The position numbers were made by a program, and so were the translations under genes. Below are positions 9,879 through 17,932 of a stretch of 64,000 nucleotides of DNA, piece after piece (positions within the stretch are counted from its first letter, which is position 1; every line of letters starts with the position of its first letter). Source of the DNA: UBA8752 sp002336475. Lineage in GTDB: Bacteria > Bacteroidota > Bacteroidia > Flavobacteriales_D > Sanyastnellaceae. The DNA is taken from NCBI GenBank assembly GCA_943846755.1, contig OX044365.1, forward strand, positions 434,001-498,000, read 5' to 3'. Under the pieces are notes generated by a model, which was not told the DNA's origin, did not search any database, and was given only the letters and a program-made list of their open reading frames with translations.

Positions 9879-10691
9879 TCAGGCTTGCAGGTCCCCGGCC
9901 CAAGATTGTGCATCCATGAGCCTCCGATAAGTCGCAAGGTAAGCGCGGCCCGCGATGTTGCCATCCCTTGCGAGCCGAGCTATGGTGTATTTGCTCACCT
10001 TCGTCTTTCGTCCAATGACACCCTTTCTGCGGCTGTTGCTTCTGAGCCAAATTTGAATGGGGCTGTAGCGGTCAGGCTTTGGTTGCTTGACTTCAATCAC
10101 GGCCAGCCCTTCGAGCAGTGGGGCGTCAGCTTCACCTAAAACCTGCGCATTGAGGCTGCGGTCCACCGTTACCCGTTCAGAGCGGTTAAAATCCACGAAA
10201 GTCGTGCGGTAGAACCCTCCTGAAAGCCGGGGTTCGATGTGTTCTTCGCCCCTCAATTTCCTCCCTAAAAACGCATGGTCCGCTGCACTGAGGGGTTGGT
10301 GAATGTCATCGCCCGTGGCGATGCGTTCTTTGGCGGTTCTTCCGCCGGGCATCCGTTCCTTCACTTCAAGAAATACCAGGCCATTGCTGGCATACCGGCG
10401 CTTTCTGATTTTCATACGCCGTGCCTTCCCCCTCAAATGGTCTTGCAAGAACTGATCCCCAGGGAGCTCGTAATAGAGGTTGTCATATCGGCACTGTTCT
10501 ACACCTGACACCGAAAGCACATGTGCATGACCGCTCATGGCTTCTGCGAGCTCTGGTAGCCAGGACTCTGGAACAACATATTTGGTATCAAACCTGCGCA
10601 TCAATTGAACAGCATTCAATGCGTTCAAATCTGTTTTGGGCAATGCCGTCAAGGCCGCCGCAAGCGCTTTCGTTAACGAATGATTATCCAC
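9879..10691 (-). CDS. VTC-domain polyphosphate polymerase
   Basis: A 270-residue cytoplasmic protein with a complete VTC/triphosphate-tunnel signature: RRFDTKY (32-38), MKIRKRRY (93-100), FLEVK (107-111), VTVDRSL (174-180), VIEVKQ (198-203) and KVSKY (231-235). These match the basic tunnel residues and the acidic metal ligand of the yeast Vtc4 catalytic domain, which makes polyphosphate from ATP, so activity is likely. The start is GTG, with an in-frame stop just upstream leaving no earlier choice. It lies between PH-domain protein YdbT (61 bases upstream) and DUF4956 (7 bases downstream). No SPX regulatory domain and no CotH kinase neighbour are seen. Confidence 0.88.
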   Translation of the reverse strand: MDNHSLTKALAAALTALPKTDLNALNAVQLMRRFDTKYVVPESWLPELAEAMSGHAHVLSVSGVEQCRYDNLYYELPGDQFLQDHLRGKARRMKIRKRRYASNGLVFLEVKERMPGGRTAKERIATGDDIHQPLSAADHAFLGRKLRGEEHIEPRLSGGFYRTTFVDFNRSERVTVDRSLNAQVLGEADAPLLEGLAVIEVKQPKPDRYSPIQIWLRSNSRRKGVIGRKTKVSKYTIARLARDGNIAGRAYLATYRRLMDAQSWAGDLQA

Positions 10692-10752
10692 AGGTTAATG
10701 AAAGTACAACGGCACCATGTTTTTGGTTGCTTCATGCCGAATAAATCAGGTC

Positions 10753-12237
10753 TCATTTGTGTTCCCGCTTGCGCTTTTCTTGGGCAACATGCAGCTGATT
10801 TAATGCGAAGTCCCGCACTTGTTCCGCTGCACCGCGTGGGACGTAATCAAAGCTCCTACCTCCTGCAGCAGTATGAAATATCAGGTGGCCAATTTTGCGG
10901 CGTTCCAACAGGGCGTTGCGCTTCCATTCAACGCCTTGGAGCTGGCTCATCTTGAGGACCGTGCGGCTGCGCCAAAACCATCCTTTTTCCAAGACGATGG
11001 CGTCGGTATGTACGCGCAACCGGTAGGATTGAAACCTCCTTTCAGTCGTCCAAAACACAAACGCGAGCCAAACAGTGGCCAGTGCGATGTGCCACACACT
11101 TGGTGCAATCAACAGCAGCAAGGCAGGGATGGATGCTGCGGCCAGAAGAAGCCAGCGCAAACGGCGGGCTGGTACAACATCGAAAACCAGGCTTTCTGGG
11201 TTCATGTCCTGGTAAAGTGCCTCCTCCATCGCCGACCTGTGCACCGGCTCCATGGCAGGTATGAATACCCGCAGGCCACCTGACCCCAGAGCCTGAGCTT
11301 GCCGAATGCGCACAGTTTCATATCCCAGCATCCTGCGGATCCAATTGCTCTTCCACTCGGTCATGTGGATTTTGTCAAAAGGGACATCGAAAGTATTGCG
11401 CCGGAGCAGCCCCATTTGAAGTTTCAGACCGTCCTGTCCGAGGGTGCTGTTGAGTTTCCAATACCGCAATGCAGCAGAGCCCAAGCTGGTGAGCACCCCC
11501 ACCATTCCCATGACCACAAGGCCCGGAATAAACAGCAATACAGAGGTCAATCCCACCACGGACATGATTCCTATTGGAACGCCGTCCAGCCACTGTGCGA
11601 CCTGCTCCTCCGCCCCTTGAAACAAGGACATGAACAAGGCCAATCCCAAGAATGCGTTTTTGAAGTGGTTTTGGCTGAGGCCCACCTTGAGTAGACCAGC
11701 CATGTCGAGCGAGACCAGGGGCTGTCGGCTGTCCTCATCACGGTCGGTATCATGCTCTACATGCTCTTCTTCCAACGGTGTGGCTTGGAGCATCTTGTCA
11801 TTCAAGAACTTCTGGAGGATGGAGGCCTCAGACTTTCGAATGGCGACCAACTCCAGTTCACTGCCACTGGAACCTGCCGTGTCGACTCGGACCCCCGTGA
11901 GTCCGAAAACCTGTTGGATTGGGCCTTGGAAGAGCTGTACAGCTTGGATGCGGTCAAAAGGGATTTGGAGACGCTCGCGTTGAAAAATGCCGCGCTCCAC
12001 AATCAATGCATCCGAGGAAATGTAAAAATGAAAGCGCAAGTAATACAGCAGCGCAAAGGCACCAACAAGCACCAAGCCCGCAGGAATCACCATGAGGTGG
12101 TACCACTGCAGTTCTCCAAAGGAGGCGCCAATCAGAATGGGCCAAGACGCTTGGACCGACTTCCATGTGAATTGGGCCCCGATGATCAACACCCCCAAGG
12201 GATGCTGCCGTTTGGGCACTTCAAAGCTGGTGCTCAT
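10753..12237 (-). CDS. ydbT: YdbT-like membrane protein with multiple bacterial PH (bPH2) domains
   Basis: A 494-residue membrane protein with repeated modules of two membrane segments plus a bacterial PH domain (DUF304): LIVERGIFQRERLQIPFDRIQAVQ near residue 80, a second module near residue 265 (LKLQMGLLRRNTFDVPFDKIH), and a third near residue 410 (DAIVLEKGWFWRSRTVLKMSQLQ). YdbT-type proteins pair with a smaller YdbS; the pair is linked in Bacillus to envelope stress and resistance to amphipathic antimicrobials, but the molecular role is unsettled. The start overlaps the ydbS stop by 4 bases, so the two subunits are translationally coupled. Confidence 0.85.
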   Translation of the reverse strand: MSTSFEVPKRQHPLGVLIIGAQFTWKSVQASWPILIGASFGELQWYHLMVIPAGLVLVGAFALLYYLRFHFYISSDALIVERGIFQRERLQIPFDRIQAVQLFQGPIQQVFGLTGVRVDTAGSSGSELELVAIRKSEASILQKFLNDKMLQATPLEEEHVEHDTDRDEDSRQPLVSLDMAGLLKVGLSQNHFKNAFLGLALFMSLFQGAEEQVAQWLDGVPIGIMSVVGLTSVLLFIPGLVVMGMVGVLTSLGSAALRYWKLNSTLGQDGLKLQMGLLRRNTFDVPFDKIHMTEWKSNWIRRMLGYETVRIRQAQALGSGGLRVFIPAMEPVHRSAMEEALYQDMNPESLVFDVVPARRLRWLLLAAASIPALLLLIAPSVWHIALATVWLAFVFWTTERRFQSYRLRVHTDAIVLEKGWFWRSRTVLKMSQLQGVEWKRNALLERRKIGHLIFHTAAGGRSFDYVPRGAAEQVRDFALNQLHVAQEKRKREHK

Positions 12238-12785
12238 CTCCGCGTTCGTGCTTCGATGACTGCCCGCAATGTCTGGGCGTCTTCGTCTTCAAGGCCTGCA
12301 ATGCGCAAGTTACCGCTGCCTCCCGCCGTAAACAGCTTGAGGTGATTGAGGCCCAATTTCCTGGATACTGGACCTTGGCTCAATTCAGAATGTTGGATCA
12401 TCCCGAAAGGGACCGTTGTGGTGGAGCGAAACAGCCATCCTGCGCGGTAGGTGATGTCCCGCTCCCGCACAGCATAACCCCTTCTCGGAAAACCTTTCCA
12501 TTCTTCCAAGAACCACAGCAAGCCAAATGCTGCTCCTGCCCCCAAAGGCCAGTACCACCCGCTGAATTGAGCCATGTCTTGGTCACCCCCCACCTTGTAC
12601 AAGAGGTACGGCGTCAAACAGGCGCAGGAATACAAGAACTGAACGCTGCCCCATAGGGCCAGGCGCATGGCCCGGTATTTTTTGCTGACCTGGTGAAATT
12701 CAACATCCTCTATGCGAGGCAATGCAGAGAGGTCCAGTGCAGGGTTGGGTACGTTAGATATCTCCATGTTCGCGGTAGGGTTCAT
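12234..12785 (-). CDS. ydbS: YdbS-like membrane protein with one bacterial PH domain
   Basis: A 183-residue protein with an N-terminal cytoplasmic stretch, two membrane segments (about 45-60 and 75-95) and one bPH2 domain (about 105-180: YAVRERDITYRAGWLFRSTTTVPFGMIQH). This is the short partner of the multi-domain YdbT encoded immediately downstream. Its start overlaps the stop of the esterase gene (ATGA), and its own stop overlaps the ydbT start, which places it firmly inside the operon. A second ATG six codons in is possible. Function is inferred from the YdbS/YdbT family only. Confidence 0.82.
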   Translation of the reverse strand: MNPTANMEISNVPNPALDLSALPRIEDVEFHQVSKKYRAMRLALWGSVQFLYSCACLTPYLLYKVGGDQDMAQFSGWYWPLGAGAAFGLLWFLEEWKGFPRRGYAVRERDITYRAGWLFRSTTTVPFGMIQHSELSQGPVSRKLGLNHLKLFTAGGSGNLRIAGLEDEDAQTLRAVIEARTRR

Positions 12786-14641
12786 TCACCGGAGATGCGC
12801 TTTTCTACGGTGCCATCGGAGTATTGGAACAGGAGAAGAATACCTGGCTTGGGAAGAACTTCACGCCCCAATACATCGGTGACACGGACCAATTGCCTGT
12901 GGCCAGATGGCGCCAATTCCCCTACCGACATGGGTTCGCTGCAAGCTTGGGTAAAGAATTGCCACGCCTCACGCGAAGCATCGATGTCTTGGTTGCCCCA
13001 GGCCCCGGGCCAGCTGTGCCCTCCGCCGTTGATCGTATACAGCCACACTTGCGGGCAAGCCCCTTCTAAACCCCACTTTTGGTAATCCACGGTGGACTCA
13101 TCCCAGGTCACGATGTCTGGAAAGTTGCCGGATTCTTCCAAGGTCAATCCAAACATGTCTACGAAGAAAGACATGGCGTCTGGTGTGCTGGGATAAGACC
13201 CCCACCCGTCTTCGTTTTTTAGGTCCCCCTCATAGAGGCTCACATCATCGGAAGTGCCATGGATTTCGAGAATGGGCACCATGAACTCTGGAGCGCATTC
13301 AGATTGGATGTCCGACATGAGAATGCCAGCAATGGGGGCCACGGCGCGAAACTCCTCGGAAGCCTCACATGCCAATAAATAGCACAGGTCTGCACCATTG
13401 GAGAACCCCGTTCCGAATACACGCTCTGCATCAAGCCCATAGGTCTCGATGAGTTCACCTCTCAGTTCAGACACGAAGGCCACATCGTCGACATATTCAT
13501 TCTGATGGAAAGCGTACCCCACATTCCAAAACGGCTCGCCCGATCCGTCCGTGGTGCCTTGAGGATAGCACACCGCAAAACCAAATTCGTCGGCGAGGTC
13601 ATTGAACCTCGAATACTGCATGATGCCCTCAGCATCGCCCGTATAGCCATGGAACACAAAGACCAAAGGACAGTTCGCTGGAGCGTCTGATGGCTGGTAG
13701 TAGTAGTATTCGCGGAGGTCCTTTCCATTGGAATACACCCCGAAATAAATAGCCGTAACCGAGACAGACTGAGCGTTGTTGAGGGCCTGATCATCGCTTC
13801 CTCCATTGACCGCTGTTATCTCCGCTGTCACGTTGTAGTTGCCGCTCCAATCAAAAGGCAAGACTTCATTGAACGAGAAACTGTGGCTTTCTGCGGTACC
13901 CAGCGTCAATCCGTCGATGGTGGTCTCACCTGAAGCCCCCTCCATGCTCCAGGTCACCGTGTAGGAGTAGACCGTGTCGGTGCCGAGGTTGACCACCGTT
14001 CCTGCCAAGTCCTCGGTTGCGGGCGCAAGCACCACACCTTCGGAGTCTAACCCAATCAATGCCAGGTCTAAACCGCTAGGCTCCAAAACGGTGACGTCGT
14101 CGATGGCCCATCCGTAAAGCCAACCACCGCCGTCGTTGTACCGGAACCCGAGGTGGACTTCTGCTTCTCCCAGCACCACGTCGAGGTCAATCACTTCAAA
14201 ATCCCACGTCCCTTCGCTGCCTTCTAGGGTCTGCAAAAGGGTCCAGGTTGATCCTCCATCGAGGCTGTATTCGACCGTAGCCACCTCGTCATCGCCCTCG
14301 TAGGAACCACCATCGTAGTAGCTCGAAAAAGCCAGGATGGCGCTCTCTACACCCGACAGATCCAATGCAGGTGTGATGAGATAATCCTCACTTTTGTCAC
14401 AATCGCAGCCGTCGTCATTGGTGGCCATCATGTTGCCGTGCGGTGCAATGGGCCACCACTGGCTCTCCAGGTCTGTGCTTTCTCCAGCCAGCCAGCCTCC
14501 GTCGGAAGCAAGGGTCTGCTGGGTCCAGCCGTCAGGCAAAACGCCCGCGTCAAAGTTCTCTTGCAGCAATGTTGTCTGGGCATACACAGAAATGCTGCAC
14601 AGGGCTATGGCCACAAGGGCCAACCGAATCGTTTGGGTCAT
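12782..14641 (-). CDS. Secreted PHB-depolymerase-like esterase with N-terminal adhesin-type domain
   Basis: A 619-residue exported protein. A signal peptide ends near SVYAQ. Residues about 25-190 form a cleaved-adhesin/MAM-like jelly-roll (LLQENFDAGVLPDGW, YGWAIDDVTV), followed by a CARDB-like Ig domain (about 190-310). The C-terminal half is an alpha/beta hydrolase of the LpqC/PHB-depolymerase esterase family: FVFHGYTG, the nucleophile elbow GFSNGA (Ser414), a likely acid at Asp465/466 (HGTSDD) and GGGHSWPG (His542). A short CTD-like tail may direct T9SS export. Likely substrates are polyesters or feruloyl/acetyl esters; sequence alone does not decide. It is second in the operon, overlapping ydbS. 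Confidence 0.82.
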   Translation of the reverse strand: MTQTIRLALVAIALCSISVYAQTTLLQENFDAGVLPDGWTQQTLASDGGWLAGESTDLESQWWPIAPHGNMMATNDDGCDCDKSEDYLITPALDLSGVESAILAFSSYYDGGSYEGDDEVATVEYSLDGGSTWTLLQTLEGSEGTWDFEVIDLDVVLGEAEVHLGFRYNDGGGWLYGWAIDDVTVLEPSGLDLALIGLDSEGVVLAPATEDLAGTVVNLGTDTVYSYTVTWSMEGASGETTIDGLTLGTAESHSFSFNEVLPFDWSGNYNVTAEITAVNGGSDDQALNNAQSVSVTAIYFGVYSNGKDLREYYYYQPSDAPANCPLVFVFHGYTGDAEGIMQYSRFNDLADEFGFAVCYPQGTTDGSGEPFWNVGYAFHQNEYVDDVAFVSELRGELIETYGLDAERVFGTGFSNGADLCYLLACEASEEFRAVAPIAGILMSDIQSECAPEFMVPILEIHGTSDDVSLYEGDLKNEDGWGSYPSTPDAMSFFVDMFGLTLEESGNFPDIVTWDESTVDYQKWGLEGACPQVWLYTINGGGHSWPGAWGNQDIDASREAWQFFTQACSEPMSVGELAPSGHRQLVRVTDVLGREVLPKPGILLLFQYSDGTVEKRISGE

Positions 14642-14669
14642 GCCCCGAAGATATGGGGCAACACCTCAC

Positions 14670-16520
14670 TCAATGGCGAACGGCAAAGCGTTGTGGTCCC
14701 AAGCCTTCTGCCTTTAAAACATAGAAGCCCTCAGTAAGGGTGGCGACATCTAAAACTGCGCGCACATCAGTGGCCTTGAAACGGTCGACCACGCGACCGC
14801 TGATATCCACAATGGCCACATTCATTCCCGCAACCAGCCCCTCAATGTTCAACGCTTCGGACGCTGGATTCGGATAAACCCCAAGGGATTCAGAAGAGAG
14901 GTTAGATGACCCGCTGGTCGCGCTGCACGGTGCAGACAAGCGCCAACGGTAGAAATAGTAGTGGTAATCAAGCGGCGAGTCTGTGGTATTTCCCGTGATG
15001 CTCATGCGGTTGGCCACAGCCAAAGGAAAGGTGCCCGCAGGAACAGCGTTGTTGCGGAACAAACCTTCATTGGTGCCATCGATGCCCATTTGGAATCCGG
15101 TGCCATTGGGGATTTCAACGCCAATTTCGAGGGTATTCCAACCCAATGCGAGGGTGTAATTGTCCTCGAATACAGTCGCTCCCCCTGCGTCTCTGATGTA
15201 AAAACCAATGGAGAAGTTGGTCAGTGCCAGCACCTCTACACTCTCCAGTACGGTGGGTTCAGATACGCTGAAGACCATGTCCCACATGTCATTTAAATGA
15301 TAGCCACCTGCCCCCAGTTCGTCTGCAGAGATTGGACCTCCCAATGCGGTTTCAGTGTTGGCATTGGGATCGAAGAATTCAGAAGCAGAATCGGTACAGC
15401 CCAAGATGGGCGCGATACACGACCCATCGCCCAGGCAAGCCTCAGGATTGTAGTTCACAGCCGATTCTTGCATGCATCCCGCCACATAGCAACAAGAGCC
15501 GTCATCGTCAATGGCTCCTTCAGTGTAATTGACCGCTTGTGGATCCGTGCAGCCGCATTCATCTGAAAGTGAAAAACGCCACAAGTCTTGGTGATAGGTG
15601 TCGTTGGCACCCTCCAAACCCGAAGTCAAGTAGGCGTAGCACCCGAGGACAAAACTGCCTGGTGCCCAGCGCGCTCCGCCTGGGTGTGCCGCCAATTCCG
15701 TCCAGCTGTCTCCGTCGGGGTCATATTGCCAAAATTCGCCGTAGTCCAGCGGGCCATGGTTGTCGCCGTCGCCACTCAGGATATAGCCATAGCCATCCTT
15801 GGCGAATTGTGTTCCAGCGACCCGTGCCTCTCCCGGAAAGTCTCCCAATGGGGTCCATTCATCGGCCACGGGGTCGTAGCGGTGAAAGTCGTTGTAAATG
15901 GTGAGGTTCCCATTTTCTGTGTTGCCGTGCCCAAACCCTACGTAGGCGGCTCCATCGATGCCAAAATAAAAAGGGTGGTGTCGGTCTCCACCTGTGAACG
16001 CGGCCCGTTGCTCCCAGGTGTCGCTGTCCACATCGTATGCCCACCAATCTCCGAGGTTACCACTGTCGTTGCTTCCGAGGCCCACCATGACCTTTCCACC
16101 TGCCAGCACCATGGCAGGGTGATTCCTTCCTATTCCGGGGAAATCAGCAAGCGCGCTCCAAGCACCCGTCGCCATGTTGAGGTGCCACCAGTCTGTAGGG
16201 TAGCCGCTGTTGTTGGAGCCAAAGCCCACGTAGGCATGGTCTCCCTCACACACGCCATATCCATAGCCCCTGCCACCACCCGGAAAGGCTTCCATTTCCT
16301 GCCAACTGTCGGTTGAAGGATCGTATCGAAAAACGTCATCGAGGTTCAGCGCTGCGAAACCAGCCTGACCTGCAATGACATACCCGAACTCATCGTTGGC
16401 CACAGTAATCGGGTGATGACGGCCATTTCCACCAAAACTGGACATGGCTTGCCAATCTGTCTGTGCCAGAGAATAGAATGGACTCAAAAGGGAAAGAAAC
16501 AGGAGGACGGAAAGTCTCAT
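14670..16520 (-). CDS. Secreted Kelch-repeat protein with GCTDPxAxNY repeats and T9SS sorting domain
   Basis: About 616 residues from the ATG at 16520, which starts the signal peptide (MRLSVLLFLSLLSPFYSLAQ). Residues about 30-310 are Kelch/galactose-oxidase-like blades (WQEMEAFPGGGRGYGYG, WSALADFPGIGRNHPAMV, WEQRAAFTGGDRHH). From about residue 320 come three copies of the Cys-rich motif CTDPxAxNYxxxAxxDDGSC, common in marine Bacteroidota secreted proteins. The end is a classic T9SS type-A CTD (LGVYPNPASEALNIEG, VDISGRVVD, GFYVLKAEG). It is probably surface-attached and binding; no enzyme residues are seen. It heads the seven-gene minus-strand operon. Confidence 0.85.
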   Translation of the reverse strand: MRLSVLLFLSLLSPFYSLAQTDWQAMSSFGGNGRHHPITVANDEFGYVIAGQAGFAALNLDDVFRYDPSTDSWQEMEAFPGGGRGYGYGVCEGDHAYVGFGSNNSGYPTDWWHLNMATGAWSALADFPGIGRNHPAMVLAGGKVMVGLGSNDSGNLGDWWAYDVDSDTWEQRAAFTGGDRHHPFYFGIDGAAYVGFGHGNTENGNLTIYNDFHRYDPVADEWTPLGDFPGEARVAGTQFAKDGYGYILSGDGDNHGPLDYGEFWQYDPDGDSWTELAAHPGGARWAPGSFVLGCYAYLTSGLEGANDTYHQDLWRFSLSDECGCTDPQAVNYTEGAIDDDGSCCYVAGCMQESAVNYNPEACLGDGSCIAPILGCTDSASEFFDPNANTETALGGPISADELGAGGYHLNDMWDMVFSVSEPTVLESVEVLALTNFSIGFYIRDAGGATVFEDNYTLALGWNTLEIGVEIPNGTGFQMGIDGTNEGLFRNNAVPAGTFPLAVANRMSITGNTTDSPLDYHYYFYRWRLSAPCSATSGSSNLSSESLGVYPNPASEALNIEGLVAGMNVAIVDISGRVVDRFKATDVRAVLDVATLTEGFYVLKAEGLGPQRFAVRH

Positions 16521-16597
16521 GGGAAGAGGTATGACACAGTGAACCATTGCAGTTCGCCATTGGTTCGCTCGGGTTGAAATCAATGGCGCTCAGACAT

Positions 16598-16627
16598 AAA
16601 AAAAGCCGGCTTTTGGCCAGCTTTTTT
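16598..16627 (-). terminator. Rho-independent terminator after small lipoprotein gene
   Basis: Read on the minus strand: stem AAAAAAGCtGGC, loop CAAAA, stem GCCgGCTTTTTT. It lies 18 bases after the stop of the lipoprotein gene. The A and T runs on both sides could let it work in both directions. Confidence 0.8.
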
Positions 16628-16645
16628 CAAAAGAGAGGTCGTGGA

Positions 16646-16966
16646 TTACAATCCGTCAAACTCGATGTAGACAGAATCTCCACAGGCCACCGTAATCGTG
16701 GTGTCCAATGCAGTGCACAATGAGATGAAGGACAAGCCGAACTCCACATCGATGGTGCCGGCGTCGGTCTCAAAGCTGTTTTGAGCGAGGATGCCCATGT
16801 CAGCAGCCACTTCATCGCCAGCGATACTGACATCTGGGGTGCAGAGTGAGTTGTTGAAAATGGTAACAACGGCTTTGTTGCCCTCGTCACAAGCTTCGGT
16901 GTTGTCATCACAACCCGTGATGAGCACCAGAGCGGCCATCAGGCCAAACAGGTTTTGGATTTTCAT
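16646..16966 (-). CDS. Small lipoprotein of unknown function
   Basis: A 106-residue protein with a lipobox (LITGC, Cys19), so it should be anchored in the envelope. The mature part has five further Cys residues, some of which could pair (ACDEG, SLCTPD, SLCTAL, VACGD), and the beta-strand pattern of a small compact domain; the ending VYIEFDGL resembles Ig-like folds. No family is recognised. It is a single-gene unit, with its own promoter at 16987-17015 and a strong terminator just downstream. Confidence 0.75.
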   Translation of the reverse strand: MKIQNLFGLMAALVLITGCDDNTEACDEGNKAVVTIFNNSLCTPDVSIAGDEVAADMGILAQNSFETDAGTIDVEFGLSFISLCTALDTTITVACGDSVYIEFDGL

Positions 16967-16986
16967 TCTGAATCGGTTTTGTGGCG

Positions 16987-17015
16987 CGAAAATACGCGCC
17001 CACGTGAGGACTCAA
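16987..17015 (-). promoter_or_regulatory. Bacteroidota-type promoter for the small lipoprotein gene
   Basis: On the minus strand, TTG (17013-17015) is followed by an 18-base spacer and TATTTTCG (16987-16994), close to the Bacteroidota consensus TTG-N17-23-TAnnTTTG. The start codon is about 20 bases downstream. Confidence 0.55.
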
Positions 17016-17116
17016 AATGAAATCAAAGGGTTGCACAACCGGCGAACAATATCTCTGCCCCTTTCAAGGTTGAATGCTCAGGATACCACCACACCCCCAA
17101 TAAAACCTGCAACTGC

Positions 17117-17878
17117 ATGACCCGTCACCCTCTGATCATCCCCTCCCTCGCTGCTGTTTTGGCTGTTTCCATCCTCGCTTCAGCCTACCTCGTGGCCCGC
17201 AACGGGAGTTATTTCTTCCGCAGCCAAGCGAGCGACATTGCGGTTACCGGGTCGACCTCTATGGATTTCACCTCGGACCTCGCCGTTTGGCAGGGTCAGT
17301 TCACGCGAAAGGCCATGGATCTGAAAGAAGTTTATGCCCTCATGAAGCAAGACAAGGCGGTGGTGGAGCAATTCTTGAAGGAAAAGGGCATCGACCGGGA
17401 TGCCTATGCCTTTTTGTCGATTGACATCATCCCACAGAACAAAACGGTCAACCACTACAACGACGAAGGCGACCTGGTCGACCGGGAGTCTGTCTTCAAT
17501 GGCTACCGGCTCAAGCGCGGTTTTAAGGTGACCTCTACAGACATCGATTTGGTGGAACGCCTCGCCAATGAGGTCACTGAGCTGATCGAGCAAGACGTCT
17601 ACATCACCTCCTATCCACCGAAGTATTACTATACCCAATTGGGCACGCTCAAGATTCAGATGATCGAAGCTGCCTCTCAAGACGGCCTGACGCGTGCCAA
17701 CACTGCGGTATCAGGCGGAGGTGGTGAACTCGGTGACCTCCTCGAAACCAGCATCGGCGTCTTTCAGATCCTCGGCACCAACTCTGATGAAAGCTTCAGC
17801 TGGGGCGGAACCCTCAACACCTCGAGCAAGCTCAAAACGGCTTTCGTCAACGTGAAGCAGCGCTACGCCATCGAATGA
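17117..17878 (+). CDS. SIMPL (DUF541) domain protein
   Basis: A 253-residue protein with one N-terminal membrane segment or signal anchor (LIIPSLAAVLAVSILASAYLV), then a SIMPL/DUF541 domain facing the periplasm (about 38-250): AVTGSTSMDFTSDLAVWQGQF, TSTDIDLVERLANEVTELI, YYYTQLGTLKIQMI. SIMPL proteins are oligomeric periplasmic proteins named from a mouse homologue and linked to oxidative or envelope stress in bacteria; no enzyme activity is established. It stands alone, divergent from the small lipoprotein and convergent with the serine hydrolase. Confidence 0.88.
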   Translation: MTRHPLIIPSLAAVLAVSILASAYLVARNGSYFFRSQASDIAVTGSTSMDFTSDLAVWQGQFTRKAMDLKEVYALMKQDKAVVEQFLKEKGIDRDAYAFLSIDIIPQNKTVNHYNDEGDLVDRESVFNGYRLKRGFKVTSTDIDLVERLANEVTELIEQDVYITSYPPKYYYTQLGTLKIQMIEAASQDGLTRANTAVSGGGGELGDLLETSIGVFQILGTNSDESFSWGGTLNTSSKLKTAFVNVKQRYAIE

Positions 17879-17932
17879 CGCGGGCATGGGCAGTCCTGTT
17901 TTCTCAGGCACTGCGCACACTTGTCCTTTCCT

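Noticed and set aside
10684..10692. Perfect DnaA-box-like TTATCCACA at the VTC gene start
   Set aside because: A single box without clustering or an A+T-rich unwinding region; chance is likely. The similar TTATCCACC at 21302 does not change this.
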